Under the pieces are notes generated by a model that searched no databases, was not told the origin of the DNA, and saw only the letters and a program-made list of their open reading frames with translations. DNA of 64,000 nt from Peronospora farinosa (taxonomy: Eukaryota > Oomycota > Peronosporomycetes > Peronosporales > Peronosporaceae). The translations under genes were made by a program, and so were the position numbers. The stretch is from NCBI GenBank assembly GCA_947646735.1, contig CANTFK010000174.1, positions 124,001 through 188,000 of the forward strand. Direction: 5' to 3'. Shown in pieces: positions 32,751 through 43,770 of the stretch. How positions within the stretch are numbered: the stretch's first letter is position 1; every line of letters starts with the position of its first letter.

Positions 32751-34425
32751 CTATGTTGCGTCGAGGATCGTAATCAGGACGCTAGAAAGCGCGTCAGCGA
32801 AAACGTCATTCTTGCCAGTCTTGTAATGCAACACAAAATTATACTCGGCGAAGAATGACAACCACCGTGCCATATGCTGGGAAAAGTGAGGACTCTTGAC
32901 GGCGGTACGCAATGATGCGTGATCTGTGTAGATAGAAAACTTCTTTTCGCCGAGCAAATATACTCTAAACTGGAAATAGCGCGTAGCACATAGCCAAAAG
33001 TCCCTTGTCGTGCACCGGATAATTTTTCTCGGCATGTTTCATCTGTCGTGATGAATTACTCACGACGCGCTCTCGACCCTCGTCATCAAATTACATGAGG
33101 GCACATCCTATAGCAAAATTGATCGCGTCACATACGACGTTAAATGGCTTGGATTCATCAGGTAGCATCAGCACTGGTGCCTCGGACAAGCCCTTCTTCA
33201 CGGAGTCGAAAGCAGATTGATGTTCTGCCTTCATAATCATACTGCGTCTTTCAAAGTCGATAATGGCTGAATTAGCTCAGCATAGTTCTTCGTATACTTT
33301 TGCAAGTAATTCGCCAGACTGAGCCATTGAAGTAATTCAGTTTGGTTTCTGAGCGTTGTCCAGGAACAGATCGATGAGATCTTCTTAGGATCAGCGCGGA
33401 CACCTTCCTTGCTGACATAGCAACCGAGTACTGGAATCTCGGGAGCGCAAAAGACACATTCTTCAAATTCGCATACAATTAATTCTCGCGCATAATTTGA
33501 AACACCTGATTCAAGTGTCGAAGGTGTACCTCCGTAGCGCTGAGCTTTTGCTCAGCGCGGCTGTGAACAATAATGTCGTCAAAGTAGCTCGGTGCAAAGT
33601 CTCGAAGTGGACGATGTACTTGTGTCACCATCCGATTGAACGTAGATGGAGCGTTCTTAAGGCCTTGTGGCATGACTAGCCACTTCCAAAGCATCCCGCT
33701 TGGGTGCTGACCGCATTGAACGAAAGGTCATTGTCCCTCATAACAATCTGATATAAATACCGTCTTTCAGATCTATGGCGCTGTAGATCTCACTCCCGGA
33801 CATGGTATTCAATACCATGTCTTTTCGTGGGATAGGCTTTTGAGCCGGGATCGTGGCGTCATTCCGCTTGTTGAAAGGCGTGCACAATGCGCCAACCGCC
33901 GATGGCTTTCTTCACACAGAAAGTCGGGCTCGAATGTGGCGAAATACTCTCGCGGACATGGCCAGCCTTGCGGCGACCCTCGAAAAATTCATCAATAGCG
34001 ATGACTTGGTCGCGCGGTAACGGCCACTGCCGTGTCACGCAATATGTAAATCCTGGCACGAGATCTATCTCGTGCCGCATACCACGATCCGCTAGAAGAT
34101 CAGCTGGAATTTTCTCCGGGAAAATATCGGCGTACTCACGGGCGATATCGTATACAGGGTTGCTCGAAGCACAAAGTGCATCCCAATTCTGTGCCGCGAA
34201 GCGTTCTTCGCGCGCTGATTTAGACTCAGCGCTCTTCGGGCGAGCCTTCAGAACTTCTTCACTGGCTGCTTCGGTGCCTGAAACGATGCACACTTGCTCA
34301 ATGTCACCGGCCTTGAGGTCGTGAAGGAAATCTTTCCATGCAAGGTCTGACAGATATGTGATCTCTGCAGCAGTGCACGGTGGGCTCGCTACCTCAATGT
34401 AGCGGTCACGATGTGGAGTTCCCTC
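32751..34425 (-). pseudogene. Family D reverse transcriptase-RNase H remnant
   Basis: Fragments in several minus frames. 34425-33859: RT start (SWKDFL-like, [42 protein letters not shown]). 33694-33479: RT palm (MPQGLKNAPSTFNR, then SYFDDIIVHSRAEQ, an intact F-DD box). 33478-33272: thumb. 33035-32751: RNase H end (YTDHASLRTAVKSP, HMARWLSFFAEYNF). Many stops and shifts separate them. Confidence 0.8.
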
Positions 34426-35306
34426 TGTGGTGGGATGGGTTCTCAAAATTGTATGATGATACCCCAAACCACTCACTGTGCCGGACTGCCGACTGTCGGA
34501 GGGGGTACCCCGATGCCACGTATGGACCTTCTCTCACCTTGTTTACCCGTGTGCCTCGGGTGGATATGCTTCACTCGGTGGTCCGGTAGGTGGCCACTCG
34601 ATCGACCTTGTCGAGAGTGGGCTTAGAGCCAAATTTCTCAGGGAGCTTGTCGTCCCTGGCCTTTTCCTTCTTTTTTCAGGGGTATTAACCACCTGACCTT
34701 TACGTTGCTCCCGGACCGTGAGGTGAGGGAGACCGCTTCCGATAGCGGGTCTTGGGGGGTGTTGCTACTCGAACGAGCTCACAGGCCAAATATATCCTGG
34801 AGCTCTATTCGCACTTAAACTTCGCTACGCAACTGTCTTCGACGGGGGGCCAAAATATATCCCTTTCCGGAACAGGTGGTAGCTTAGAGCAAGTTCTTTT
34901 TGGGTGACGGATTCGTGCCATGTAGATCGCAAATTGAGTGGTATTTAATATAATCCTATCCTTTTTCCTCCTTTACTCTATCCTTGCCTGAAGCTCTAAT
35001 TCCTTGCGTCGACTGGTCTGATCCTTGTATTAACTGGTCCGGAGTGGCCGAATGACGAGGGGCCCAGGTCTACCAAAGAGGGACCGGGTCGAACAATGAA
35101 GAGCCATGGTCAACTCCCTTCGGTACCAATAAACAGTACCCTGATACTGATTTTTCTTCTGTGGGTCTTGCAGATTGTTCTCCGCCAACGGTCTCTCCCC
35201 CTCGAGGCCCCTGTCTCTCTGGTCTCATTCTACTGACCCACGGTCTATACTCCGAATTCAACTGGATTATGGGGTCCCCATATCGTAAAAACAGCACTTT
35301 ACCACA
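34426..35306 (-). repeat. Solo LTR, family C, in family D pol; CCTC target duplication
   Basis: 881 bp, TGTGGTGGGATGG...ACTTTACCACA, flanked by CCTC on both sides (34422-34425 and 35307-35310). Removing it with one CCTC joins the linker frames on either side without a shift. Same family as 12868-13894 (opposite orientation), and its ends resemble the family F LTR ends. No gene inside. Confidence 0.88.
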
Positions 35307-36491
35307 CCTCCACATATTCAAGCGCGCATACGGATTCCGTCACTACGGAATCATTTGAATCAGCTTTTTGACGTGCATTTCGTCGTCTCGGTGATCGGCG
35401 TGCTCCTTTCTTGCGTTTTCTCTTGCGTCTCAAGCCTCTGCTCGAGACTGGCACGTCGCTATCACAAGAGGATGATGTACCCCCCTCTAGAAGCGGGAGC
35501 TCTGTCTCCACCACGTCGGTCTCATGCGGATCCATAGTTCGCCCAATCTCATCAAATAAAGGCGGGAGCTTGTCGTCGAGCGCCTCACTTGGTTGCGGGA
35601 GCCCCTGCTCGACCGCCTCGATATTTATCGGGAGATTCTGCTCGTCCGATGTTTTTGTACGCGGGATCCCCTGCTCGTCCAATGTGATTCCGATGTGCTT
35701 GTATGCGGGAGACCCTGCTCGACCGCCTCGTTGAGAATCGGGAGTCCTTGTTCGACCGATGTCTGTGTGTGCGGGAACCGCTGTTCGACCGCCTCGTTGT
35801 GCATCGGGAACCCCTATTCGACCGATGTCTGTGTATGCGGGAACCGCTGTTCGACCGCTTCGTTCTGTGGCTCCGTCAGTGTAACGGAACATACTGCGCA
35901 CAGAGGGCCATCGCTCTCTCTGTGTTGACTACTAGTCGTGTCGAGTTCGTTCACGACCATGACGTGAGGCCAATCGGACGAAGCGACCACCAAATGAGTA
36001 AACACTTCACTGACGTCATAACCGCTTCATCGTTTGACGGACCGAGATAACCAATCTATCTTCGGCTGATACTGTGACAGCCACGGTATCCCAAGTATGC
36101 AATCAAATGCACAGTTCATCTCGTACACCAAAAATTCGTCGTTGCTCTGGAAACCGTCGAAAGTGTACGGTAAAACCACTGTTTTACGTGGGACACTTTT
36201 TGGTTGTCCATCGGCAAGTTTGACAACGATGTCACCTGGACCTTCTAGAACCGTGACAGTCGACGGGAGAAGGAACAAACAGGGTTTACGAAAGAAGTTG
36301 TTGGAAGCGCCAAAATACAACAACGCTCGGAGTGGTCGCTTCACTCCAGCGACGATAAGACTGATAATAATCGGTCTCGAATCATCGCGCATGGTGGTGG
36401 CATTGAAGTGAGTATGAATCACTTTGGGACTAGGATCCCGAGCTGCCACGTGAGTACTCGGGGCTCCATTTCTACCAGTAGGGTGCCCCAC
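35307..36491 (-). pseudogene. Family D protease and repeat linker
   Basis: 36491-36027 is a retropepsin domain (KRPLRALLYFGASNNFF ... CILGIPWLSQYQP) in which the active-site D-S-G is Y-F-G, so it is inactive. 36005-35311 is a linker of short repeats (RxGIPDAQRGGRTAVPAHTDIGRT type) and an acidic region followed by a basic KRKRKKGARRSPRRR patch. The protease frame is +1 to gag, whose GAPYW-stop overlaps its start. Several frameshifts. Confidence 0.8.
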
Positions 36492-37533
36492 GCCTACAGG
36501 AACCGCTCGTTTTTGAAGGGACCACCGACGACACAGCGTCTCCTCGTGAGACAGCTGTGTTCATAGTCACCGGCGCAGGTGCTCGACAGACAGCCGCACG
36601 ATGGCCTGTCTTGCCACAGCAAAAAAACTTTATTGTGTTAGGATTGCGAATGTCGCGGCCTAATGATTTGCCGCGACCACGAGAGTACTCAATTGCATTA
36701 ATTTCCATTGGCTCTGGGCCAGACGTCCGGGGATGTTGTGACGCTGCGTGCAGGTACGACGACGCGACAGTGTAATCCTCACGAGGCGCGAGGGAAAATG
36801 CCTCCTCGAGGGACTTTGGTTCAGCACGTGTGAGGCAGTAACGCGTCATGCCCTCTTGCATGCCAAAAATAAATACATGGACTTGTGAAGCCATGTCAAT
36901 TGGCTGCGTGGTAATGCACGAAGAAAGATGACGTGTCTTCCGCACGTAGTCACGCATCGACAGCTTGCCCTGTCGGAGTGAGAAGAAATCTGCACGCAAG
37001 CGAGATTCATCTTGAGGAGGCTCGAAAGCCAGTCGTAAGTCACGCTGGATATCGTTCAGCGTAGGAAACGCCGACTCATCTACGACGAGCTTTCCGAGGG
37101 CCCATTCCTTGGCTTTGCCGGCAAGACGAGACAACAGGAAATTGACCTTGGCCGTCGGAGCTTCAATTAATCCTGACGCTATTGCAATATCCACCTCACT
37201 TAACCAGCGATTAAGGGGGAGACGATCCGGATCATCACCGGAGTACGTTGACGTCTCCATCTTGCTAGCGTCATGGTGCGAAGTGCGCGAGGGAGTCAAT
37301 ACTCGCCGATTCGCTTCGGCGAGCTCGCGCACCATAAAGTCTTAAAGGGCGGCGCGTTGATCATCGAACGTCGCTGTGCTCAAAAACGACGTCACAATAG
37401 TTTCACCAGACACCGCCGCGAGGCGATGTAGTGTCTGCCACTCCACCGAGGTGAGATGTGGGAATTCAGAATGCTCCAGCGAGACCGCTGGAGCCACCGA
37501 AGACTCGTCCATATTCATCTTGAATCTGGTCAT
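36472..37533 (-). pseudogene. Family D gag with one in-frame stop
   Basis: Frame from 37533; a TAA at 37344-37342 interrupts it, and it is then open for 287 codons from Met 37335. N-terminal helical part, capsid text ([70 protein letters not shown]) and a zinc knuckle written [14 protein letters not shown], where the first Cys of CX2C is Phe. Ends RRGAPYW-stop at 36472. Confidence 0.85.
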
Positions 37534-37559
37534 TGGAGAGACTACGAAGTGCTACCAGG

Positions 37560-37877
37560 TGTAACGGGCTAAGGACCCGTTACCGTCTTACACTCAAAGG
37601 GCGTTCAGGAAGCGCTCTTAATTAACTTGTAAATATAACTCTGGTTTATTTTGGTTTTGTTTTAAATCGCAGTAAGTGCGAATATGTTCCCTAGCTCATG
37701 GGAACCCTTCAATATGGAAGTCGATTTATTATTGGCTAATTATTGGGTCTAACACCCTAATAATAAACCAATAATAAAATGACGCGCAGTATCCGCTAAT
37801 CGGATACTGCCCTATGCCTACTTATGTAATTATGTAATTTGCCTATAACTACTTATGTAATAGGTTGCTCCATTACA
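37560..37877 (-). repeat. Family D 5' LTR with adjoining primer-binding site
   Basis: 318 bp, TGTAACGGGCT...CTCCATTACA. On the minus strand the internal side begins CC-TGGTAGCACTTCG (37559 downward). TGGTAGCA complements the 3' end expected of initiator-Met tRNA (…TGCTACCA), two bases from the LTR, much as in yeast Ty3 with its short priming site. Inverted partner at 27866-28183. Confidence 0.82.
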
Positions 37878-37979
37878 GAGTGAACTAAACGGCACGTCAA
37901 AGACGGCTCGCCGTTATCTTACTCCTTCGCAATAACTTTATAAATAGGTAGACATCGTACTTAAGAGGGTCGTGGTCTA

Positions 37980-38340
37980 ACGGTCTCAATTTTTATATGT
38001 TACTCGTGACCATTAAGTAAGGCATACTTAACGGGGGTGTCTCAAAAGGTAATGAGAACTTTAGACCTACCACTACTTTCGTGGATGTGATATCTATGGA
38101 AGGATTGACATTCGACGGGGATGACGTCACAGACGGACGCCATCAGCAAGCAAATTTATTTTCATGGTCGCCACGTAGGAACGCGCATCTATAACACGCG
38201 CATTCAATCATTGCATATTATTGTCCAGCCATCTTTTAAATTTATATTCAGTTATTTTTTATCAAATATAAATCAGTCTTTGGATTTTCAACTTACCAAT
38301 CGTTACGCTCTATAACACTGTTCTTACAGTTTCTACGGCG
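37980..38340 (+). repeat. Inverted remnant of a family A LTR
   Basis: Text such as GTGGATGTGATATCTATGGA-GGATT-ACATTCGACGG and GACGTCACAGACGGACG parallels the reverse complement of the LTR at 650-1036 (GTGATATCCATGGATGGATTCACATTCAACGG). Diverged, edges unclear. The remaining bases of 37878-38647 hold no gene. Confidence 0.5.
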
Positions 38341-38647
38341 TAGCGAGTGTATGTTCCTAAGTTCACTTTCGGGTCTCTTAAGAGACTGACAAAGATTGCA
38401 CGAGCCCATGAGGCCACCGGCAACCTTCACCACTAGCGCGCGAGTATAACACAATTTGACCGCTTCCTTATCTACAGAGGGTGCGTGTGCTAGCAGTACG
38501 TGTTAGCTAATACAGCGCCCGTCTACAGACGTAATCATTAAAACTTTGCACTTAATCTTTGGAAAAGTAAAAGATCACTAGTGTAACGCTGACCAGGATA
38601 ATAGCTAGGTTCCGCTGAATTTCCACCGCGTGACCCGCAGTAGATGA

Positions 38648-39099
38648 TGTAATGGGGCACCCTCCGACTATACTGATAACAGTATAGTCTACTTTCACTG
38701 ATGACAGTGAAAGCAGGTGCCTCAATTACCTCTCTTACACAAGAGGCAGAGGAAGCTTTAGTTCTAAACGATACGCTTATAAGTAGGGAATAAAAGAACT
38801 GTATTTAATATAGTTAAGTATCGAATAAAACTAATCTGTTATAACCTATGTTTAACTATATTATACTACAACTATGTATGTTGACAACTTGCCCTCCACT
38901 CATTGCGCGCGTCCATCGGTCATTGGTCAGCGCGTTGGTTGATATGATAACCCACATCAACCAATGAGAGGGCATCTCCAACTTCAAGGAGATCTAGGGA
39001 CAATATTATAAGAAAAGATAATATTGTCAAATATTATTAGTTATAATAATATTTTTATTGACACTTCATATGAGTGTCAATATTATGTACCCCGTTACA
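38648..39099 (-). repeat. Left (3') LTR of family G
   Basis: 452 bp, TGTAATGGGG...CCCGTTACA. It differs from the right LTR by about three substitutions that I can see, a 3-base gap and a 9-base insertion near the end. It has internal inverted repeats (TATACTGATAACAGTATA, CTTTCACTGATGACAGTGAAAG). Polypurine complement at 39100-39114. Confidence 0.92.
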
Positions 39100-39146
39100 T
39101 CACCCCCCCCTCAACCAACAGTCACATTAGTGACTGTTTAGTGACT

Positions 39147-40803
39147 ATGGGAAAGGAGAACTTGTTGAATTTTCTTTCATTCAACAATTACGCTATGACA
39201 AAGTCAATGCGCGTCGCTGCTAAGGCAGCCGAGAGCTCGGCTGCACGCCTGCTACTGAGGCTTCACAGCCTCAGCCAGCAGACACATTAGTGTCTGCTGG
39301 AAGTCAACATCAGCCTGCAACGCCTGTTGCAGGTTCACGTAGCGCTTCGCCGCGTGAAGATGTTGACCCAGAGTTAGTCGTTGACTACTCTGGTGAGTCG
39401 GATGACGCATCCGACTCAAAGCCACCTGTGTCACTCCCGAGCTCTCCCCGGGGTGATGCCTCGTCGTCAAATCTTACGAAGAGGGATCGTGGTACATTGA
39501 GTGAATTAATGTACCGTGAAATGTTCGGGTCGTCTGATGAATCAGACGACTCGCCAAACGAGTCGAAGGATAGTGACTCGGGTGGGGACCGTAAGGGTGA
39601 TGTCAGTGCTTCTACTGACATCAATAATCATAGTGTCGGTACTTCTGTTGACACTAATGCTCGTGGTGTCGGTACTTCTGTTGACACCACGCAGGAGGCT
39701 TTAGACCGCAACGTATTGCGTCTTGCTCCTGATCGCGAGGCATGGATGCTACCTAAGCATCTGCTTGATCGTTGGTCTGGAAAGACCAACGAAAGGTTCC
39801 CCATACCGTTGTTTGATGCGTCAAAGCTTCATGGCCTTGACGCCAGTGCGAAGAACTTTCGCACTGAGAACGACTATTACATCGATGTGTTTCTTGAACA
39901 TCGATGGTATTGCCCACACAAGAAGCGTGAGGCTGACGCGTTCCTCCAATCTTGGAACGCGTCTTTCCCAACTTTTTTAAACGTTGGGAAAGAGGCTTGG
40001 TTTCAAAGACTTTATGCTAGCCGCAATAAGTTTGAGAAACGAAGTACGTCCGGTGCATGCTATCGTTTGCACCGGTTATCTATAGAGGCACGCCTGTTAT
40101 GCCTCTCTTGGGGCGACTCATGCCCGGGGTGCCTGAGCACCTCATCAAGAGCGCCTAAGGAGGCGTACCTCCTTAATGAGCCCTTAAAGCTCACATCTCT
40201 TCCAAGATGCGCGAAGGGATTGCTACTTTTCAATCCCTTTACGAGCGCGCTGGGCGCTCGCTTTCCGATGTTCCTTCACCATCGGGTGCCCCTTGTCGTA
40301 ATGTTCGACAAGGCCGGGAACGTCGGCCATCAGTTGGGCCCGAGGTTCCCAGCTATCCGCCGAAGGCGGATAGCCACGCCACCGGACGAGATAACTCGTC
40401 CGACGTCCCTTCACCTCGCGGTGATTTAGCAAGCGTTCCACGAAGGAGCGCTTCCCACCATGAGAGTCTACCAGCGGATGCGGTGGTGGATGGAAAACCC
40501 TTTCCAATTCTTTCGTCTGACTTGTCTGCTGAGTTACACGGGCAAACCCGTGTAACTCTTGAGCTCCGTTGTGATAACAGTCACGAACGAGACAAGCGTC
40601 GCCGCTTAGAGGACATTGTGCGACAGCTCGGGTTTGACCATGAGAGGTCTCGGGCAAACAATGCTGTCGCACTATTGGAGAATGAACGGCGACTTCATTC
40701 TCTGAGTAACGAGCTGGCGACAGCTCGTCAGGAGATCGTCCAATATCATGGGACGATCGCATCTCTACACGACCAGATATCGAATCTGGTTCGTGACAAT
40801 TAG
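39147..40803 (+). pseudogene. Antisense accessory ORF of family G, two frameshifts
   Basis: Starts 48 bp inside the 3' LTR with ATG 39147 (frame closing at 39290), continues in the frame 39250-40429 and then in 40207-40803. Layout: short basic start, Ser/Pro/acidic disordered region (VVDYSGESDDASDS, SSDESDDSPNES), imperfect repeats HSVGTSVDTNARGVGTSVDT, a folded-looking part with many aromatic residues and Cys (HRWYCPHKKREADAFLQSWNASF ... SWGDSCPGC), Pro/Ser repeats (SDVPSPSG, SDVPSPRG) and a C-terminal coiled coil (about 40600-40795). The S/WG-x-CPGC segment recalls the EGCxxC motif of families B and D. The last 580 bp overlap pol chromodomain codons on the other strand. Family unknown. Confidence 0.6.
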
Positions 40804-40861
40804 AATCTAAAGGGGATTCTTGAGAATAATGGCTATCTTTGTCGTTCGAAGGAGCCGCTTA
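40223..40861 (-). pseudogene. Family G pol tail with chromodomain, behind a TAA
   Basis: The frame that encodes the integrase C-terminus stops at a TAA (40861-40859), then stays open for about 210 codons. Near its end is a chromodomain: SFVERLLNHREVKGRRTSYL, VRWRGYPPSADSWEP, LMADVPGLVEHY. The stop makes the tail untranslatable unless read through. It lies completely under the plus-strand accessory ORF. Confidence 0.75.
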
Positions 40862-42243
40862 CTGAACGTACGGACGAAGACGTCCTACGTAAAACGTAGG
40901 ATGCGTACGCATCCTGCGTGGTAACTCGATCGTGTATGCGTTGCCTAGGCGGCGCAATACACGAAACGGGCTGATGTACTTGGGCAACAATTTATTGCTG
41001 CCCACGTTAGTCACTACATGTTTAGGTAGGTTTACTGTTGACAGTAAAACTAAATCACCTTCAATAAATGTTTGATCATTTGCCCTTCCATTATTGTCTG
41101 CGTTTCGCTTTTGCTTATCCACCGCTTCTGCGATGGAGTCTTGCACGAAGCGGACTACCGCTTCACGAGTCAACAGGAAATCCTCAGCTGACTCGTTGCT
41201 TTTGGCTGCAGTGCATTGTGAGTGCACTGCAGAGATATCGGTTACTAATTCAGCAAGAACATTACTGACCTCACTTGTGATACCTCAAACGATGATGATA
41301 TCTTCAGCATCGTTATCAGTAAGAGCGTCATCGCTCTTACGTCTTCTTCTTCACCGAAGTCGAATGGTACGACTTCGGTTACTTTCGCGTCGACCATAAC
41401 GCCGTCGCGTGATGAGCAAGAGCCAGATTGGTTCTCGCTCGAGAGAGTCCCTCCCCCCTTAAATTAGAGTCACCCTCTACTAAGGTGGGACACGTGGATG
41501 GCGAAGGCCATTCACGTAGAACGGTGTATGCGTCGTGGAAGCATGCGCTGAGTTGTTGATGGCGAATTCGACCATCGACAAGAACTCACTACAACTCGTA
41601 AACGAGTGGACGTACCCTCGACAAATCTCTTCGAGGACGCGATTGGCGCGTTCGGTCTGACCATCGGTTTCTGGATGGTCAGAAGTAGACATTGTGAGCC
41701 GTGTTTCAAGTATTTAAACCACGGAACGCCAAAACTCAGCCGTAAATCGGAGGCGCTTGGAGCTGCCACGTGTAAAGCAAATTCGAGTGGGTCCCTATCG
41801 GACACAAGTTCACGGGGTAACCCGTGCAATCGAAAGATTGTATCGATTAACACTCAAGCACAGCCCTCTGCTGTGATCGACTCAGGTACAGCAACAAGAT
41901 GTACCATCTTGCTGAACCTGTCCACAAACACGAGAATACCATTATTTCCGTGAGCGTCTTTGGGAAACCCAAAGACGAAGTCCATTGATACGGACTCCCA
42001 GCACTCTACCGGAATAGGTAGAGGCTGCAATGGTGCACGGAGTGAAGGACTAGGCTTCACTCGTTGACACACCTCGCAAGCACGCACGTACTTGCCCACG
42101 AACTTATACTGGCGTGGCCAGTAAAAGTCGCGACTGGCCGTGAGGTAAGTCTTCTTACGGCCTCCATGCTCGCTTATTCGTGCATTGTGACATTCAAACA
42201 TGATCCATAACCTGAGATCATGTTGTGGCGTTACCAACGACAC
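40859..42243 (-). pseudogene. Family G integrase
   Basis: 42243-41854: zinc-binding region (CEVCQRVKPSPS) and first catalytic Asp (SMDFVFGFP). 41853-41480: core with SDRDP, then a 38-39 bp foreign insertion at about 41751-41789 that shifts the frame, then DHPETDGQTERANRVLEE with the catalytic Glu and EFAINNSAHAST. 41227-40859: C-terminal region (EGDLVLLSTVNLPKHV, SPFRVLRRLGNAYTIELP, HPTFYVGRLRPYV). Other shifts occur near 42240 and 41470. Confidence 0.85.
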
Positions 42244-43770
42244 GAGGCGTGTCGTTGTTGACGGCTGTGTAGTACAGTAAGCCGTCCCGCTGGGTGTATC
42301 GATCGAGAGAAGATCGATACATGGCAGGCAAGCGCTTCTTAGCTTGCGTGGATGGTTCCTTGAGATACTCCATCAGGCGTACAAGATCATTATCTTGTGC
42401 GCATGCCCTTCTAATGTCGTCGAGTAAGCTCGACAACAAGACGCTGGTACTCAGCGTGGCGACAGTGGTGTTTACATCACTGTCGGATTGCACAGTCGGC
42501 TCTAAGTCAGGCCGACGTGAAAGAGCATCGGCGACGACGTTAAGTCGTCCCGGCTTATACTCCACGGAGAAGTTGTACTCCGCGAATAACGACAACCATC
42601 TCGCCATTCGTTGCGAGAGGTGTGGACCATTTACAGCCGTGCGTAGTGACGCATGGTTTGTATATACAATGAACGGTCTATCTCCTAAGAGATAGACGCG
42701 AAACTTAGCCAGTGCATACTTCATGGCAAGGAGTTCCTTGTCATGCACACAGTAGTTGCGCTCACCCGGTTGCAGCTGACGCGATTGATAACAGACGACG
42801 CGCTCTGCGCCGTCTGTATCATATTGCATCAGTGCACAGCCGATTGCAAAATCACTGGCGTCACAGACCACATGAAATGGTCTGTCTTGATCTGCAATCG
42901 CCAATACTGGCGATTGCATCAAGCTTTGCTTGATACGTTCAAAGGAACGCTGACAGTCAGCGTTCCAATTCCACTTTACATTTTTCTTGAGTAAACAAGA
43001 AAGATGTACTGTCATTTCGGCGTAATTGCGCGAGTACTTGTGCAAGTACGCCGCTAGCCCAAGGAACTTCCTTAGTCCCTTGACATCGACTGGCACTGGC
43101 CAGTCGGTGATCGCCTTGATCTTTTCTGGATCAGGGCGTACGCCGTTCTTTCCGAAAATGCACCCAAGAAGTGGTATTTCGCTAGCTGCGAGTATACACT
43201 TCTTGAGGTTGGCGTACAACTTATGCTCGCGCATAAGTGTAAGAACCTTACGGACGTGAAGTCTATGGACTTCCACGTCTGTTTTCCCGTCCATAGCCCG
43301 ACTATGGACGAACACATCATCCAAGTAAATCGGTGCGAATTCGCGCACCGGTCTCAATAGATGTGAAACACATCTATTGAATGTGGCTGGTGCATTACTG
43401 AGCCCTTGCGGCATCACCAACCATTCCCATAGCATACCACTGGGAGTGCTCACTGCTGTGCACGGGATGTCCCGTTCACGCATTAGGATCTGATAGAAAC
43501 CATCCATCAGATCCATGGACGAAAAGATACATACCATCTATGATTACGTCCTTTCTCGGTACCGGCGTTTGCACCGGTATCGTTGCAGCGTTCAACTTGT
43601 TGAACGCGTGCACTATCCGCCACCCTCCTGTGGCCTTGCGCACACAGAAGGTCGGAGAGCTGTGAGGTGAAGTTGACTCCCTCACATGGCCCGCTGCTAG
43701 CCGATCGGCAAAGAACTTGTCGATCGCCTCGACCTGTTCCCGAGGCAGTGGTCACTGCTTCATGAAACAA
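42218..43770 (-). pseudogene. Family G reverse transcriptase-RNase H
   Basis: The 439-codon frame 43537-42218 is nearly complete: palm (DLMDGFYQILMRERD, MPQGLSNAPATFNR), catalytic IYLDDVFVHS, linker LGCIFGKNGVRPDPEK and RNase H with Asp in CDASDFAIG, Glu in VHDKELL and ADALSRRP. The third acidic position reads YTNHASLR, with Asn instead of Asp. The RT start ([33 protein letters not shown]) lies in 43770-43476 in a shifted frame. Confidence 0.87.

Larger units (their letters stand above)
27866..37877 (-). mobile_element. Family D Gypsy composite with rearranged 3' end
   Basis: Gag, protease, RT, RNase H and partial integrase on the minus strand from the 5' LTR at 37560. The 3' end is replaced by an inverted A linker fragment, an A-type integrase and accessory block with an inserted B LTR, and finally a D LTR in the opposite orientation. 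At least four events are needed. The limits of the original element cannot be fixed. Confidence 0.6.
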
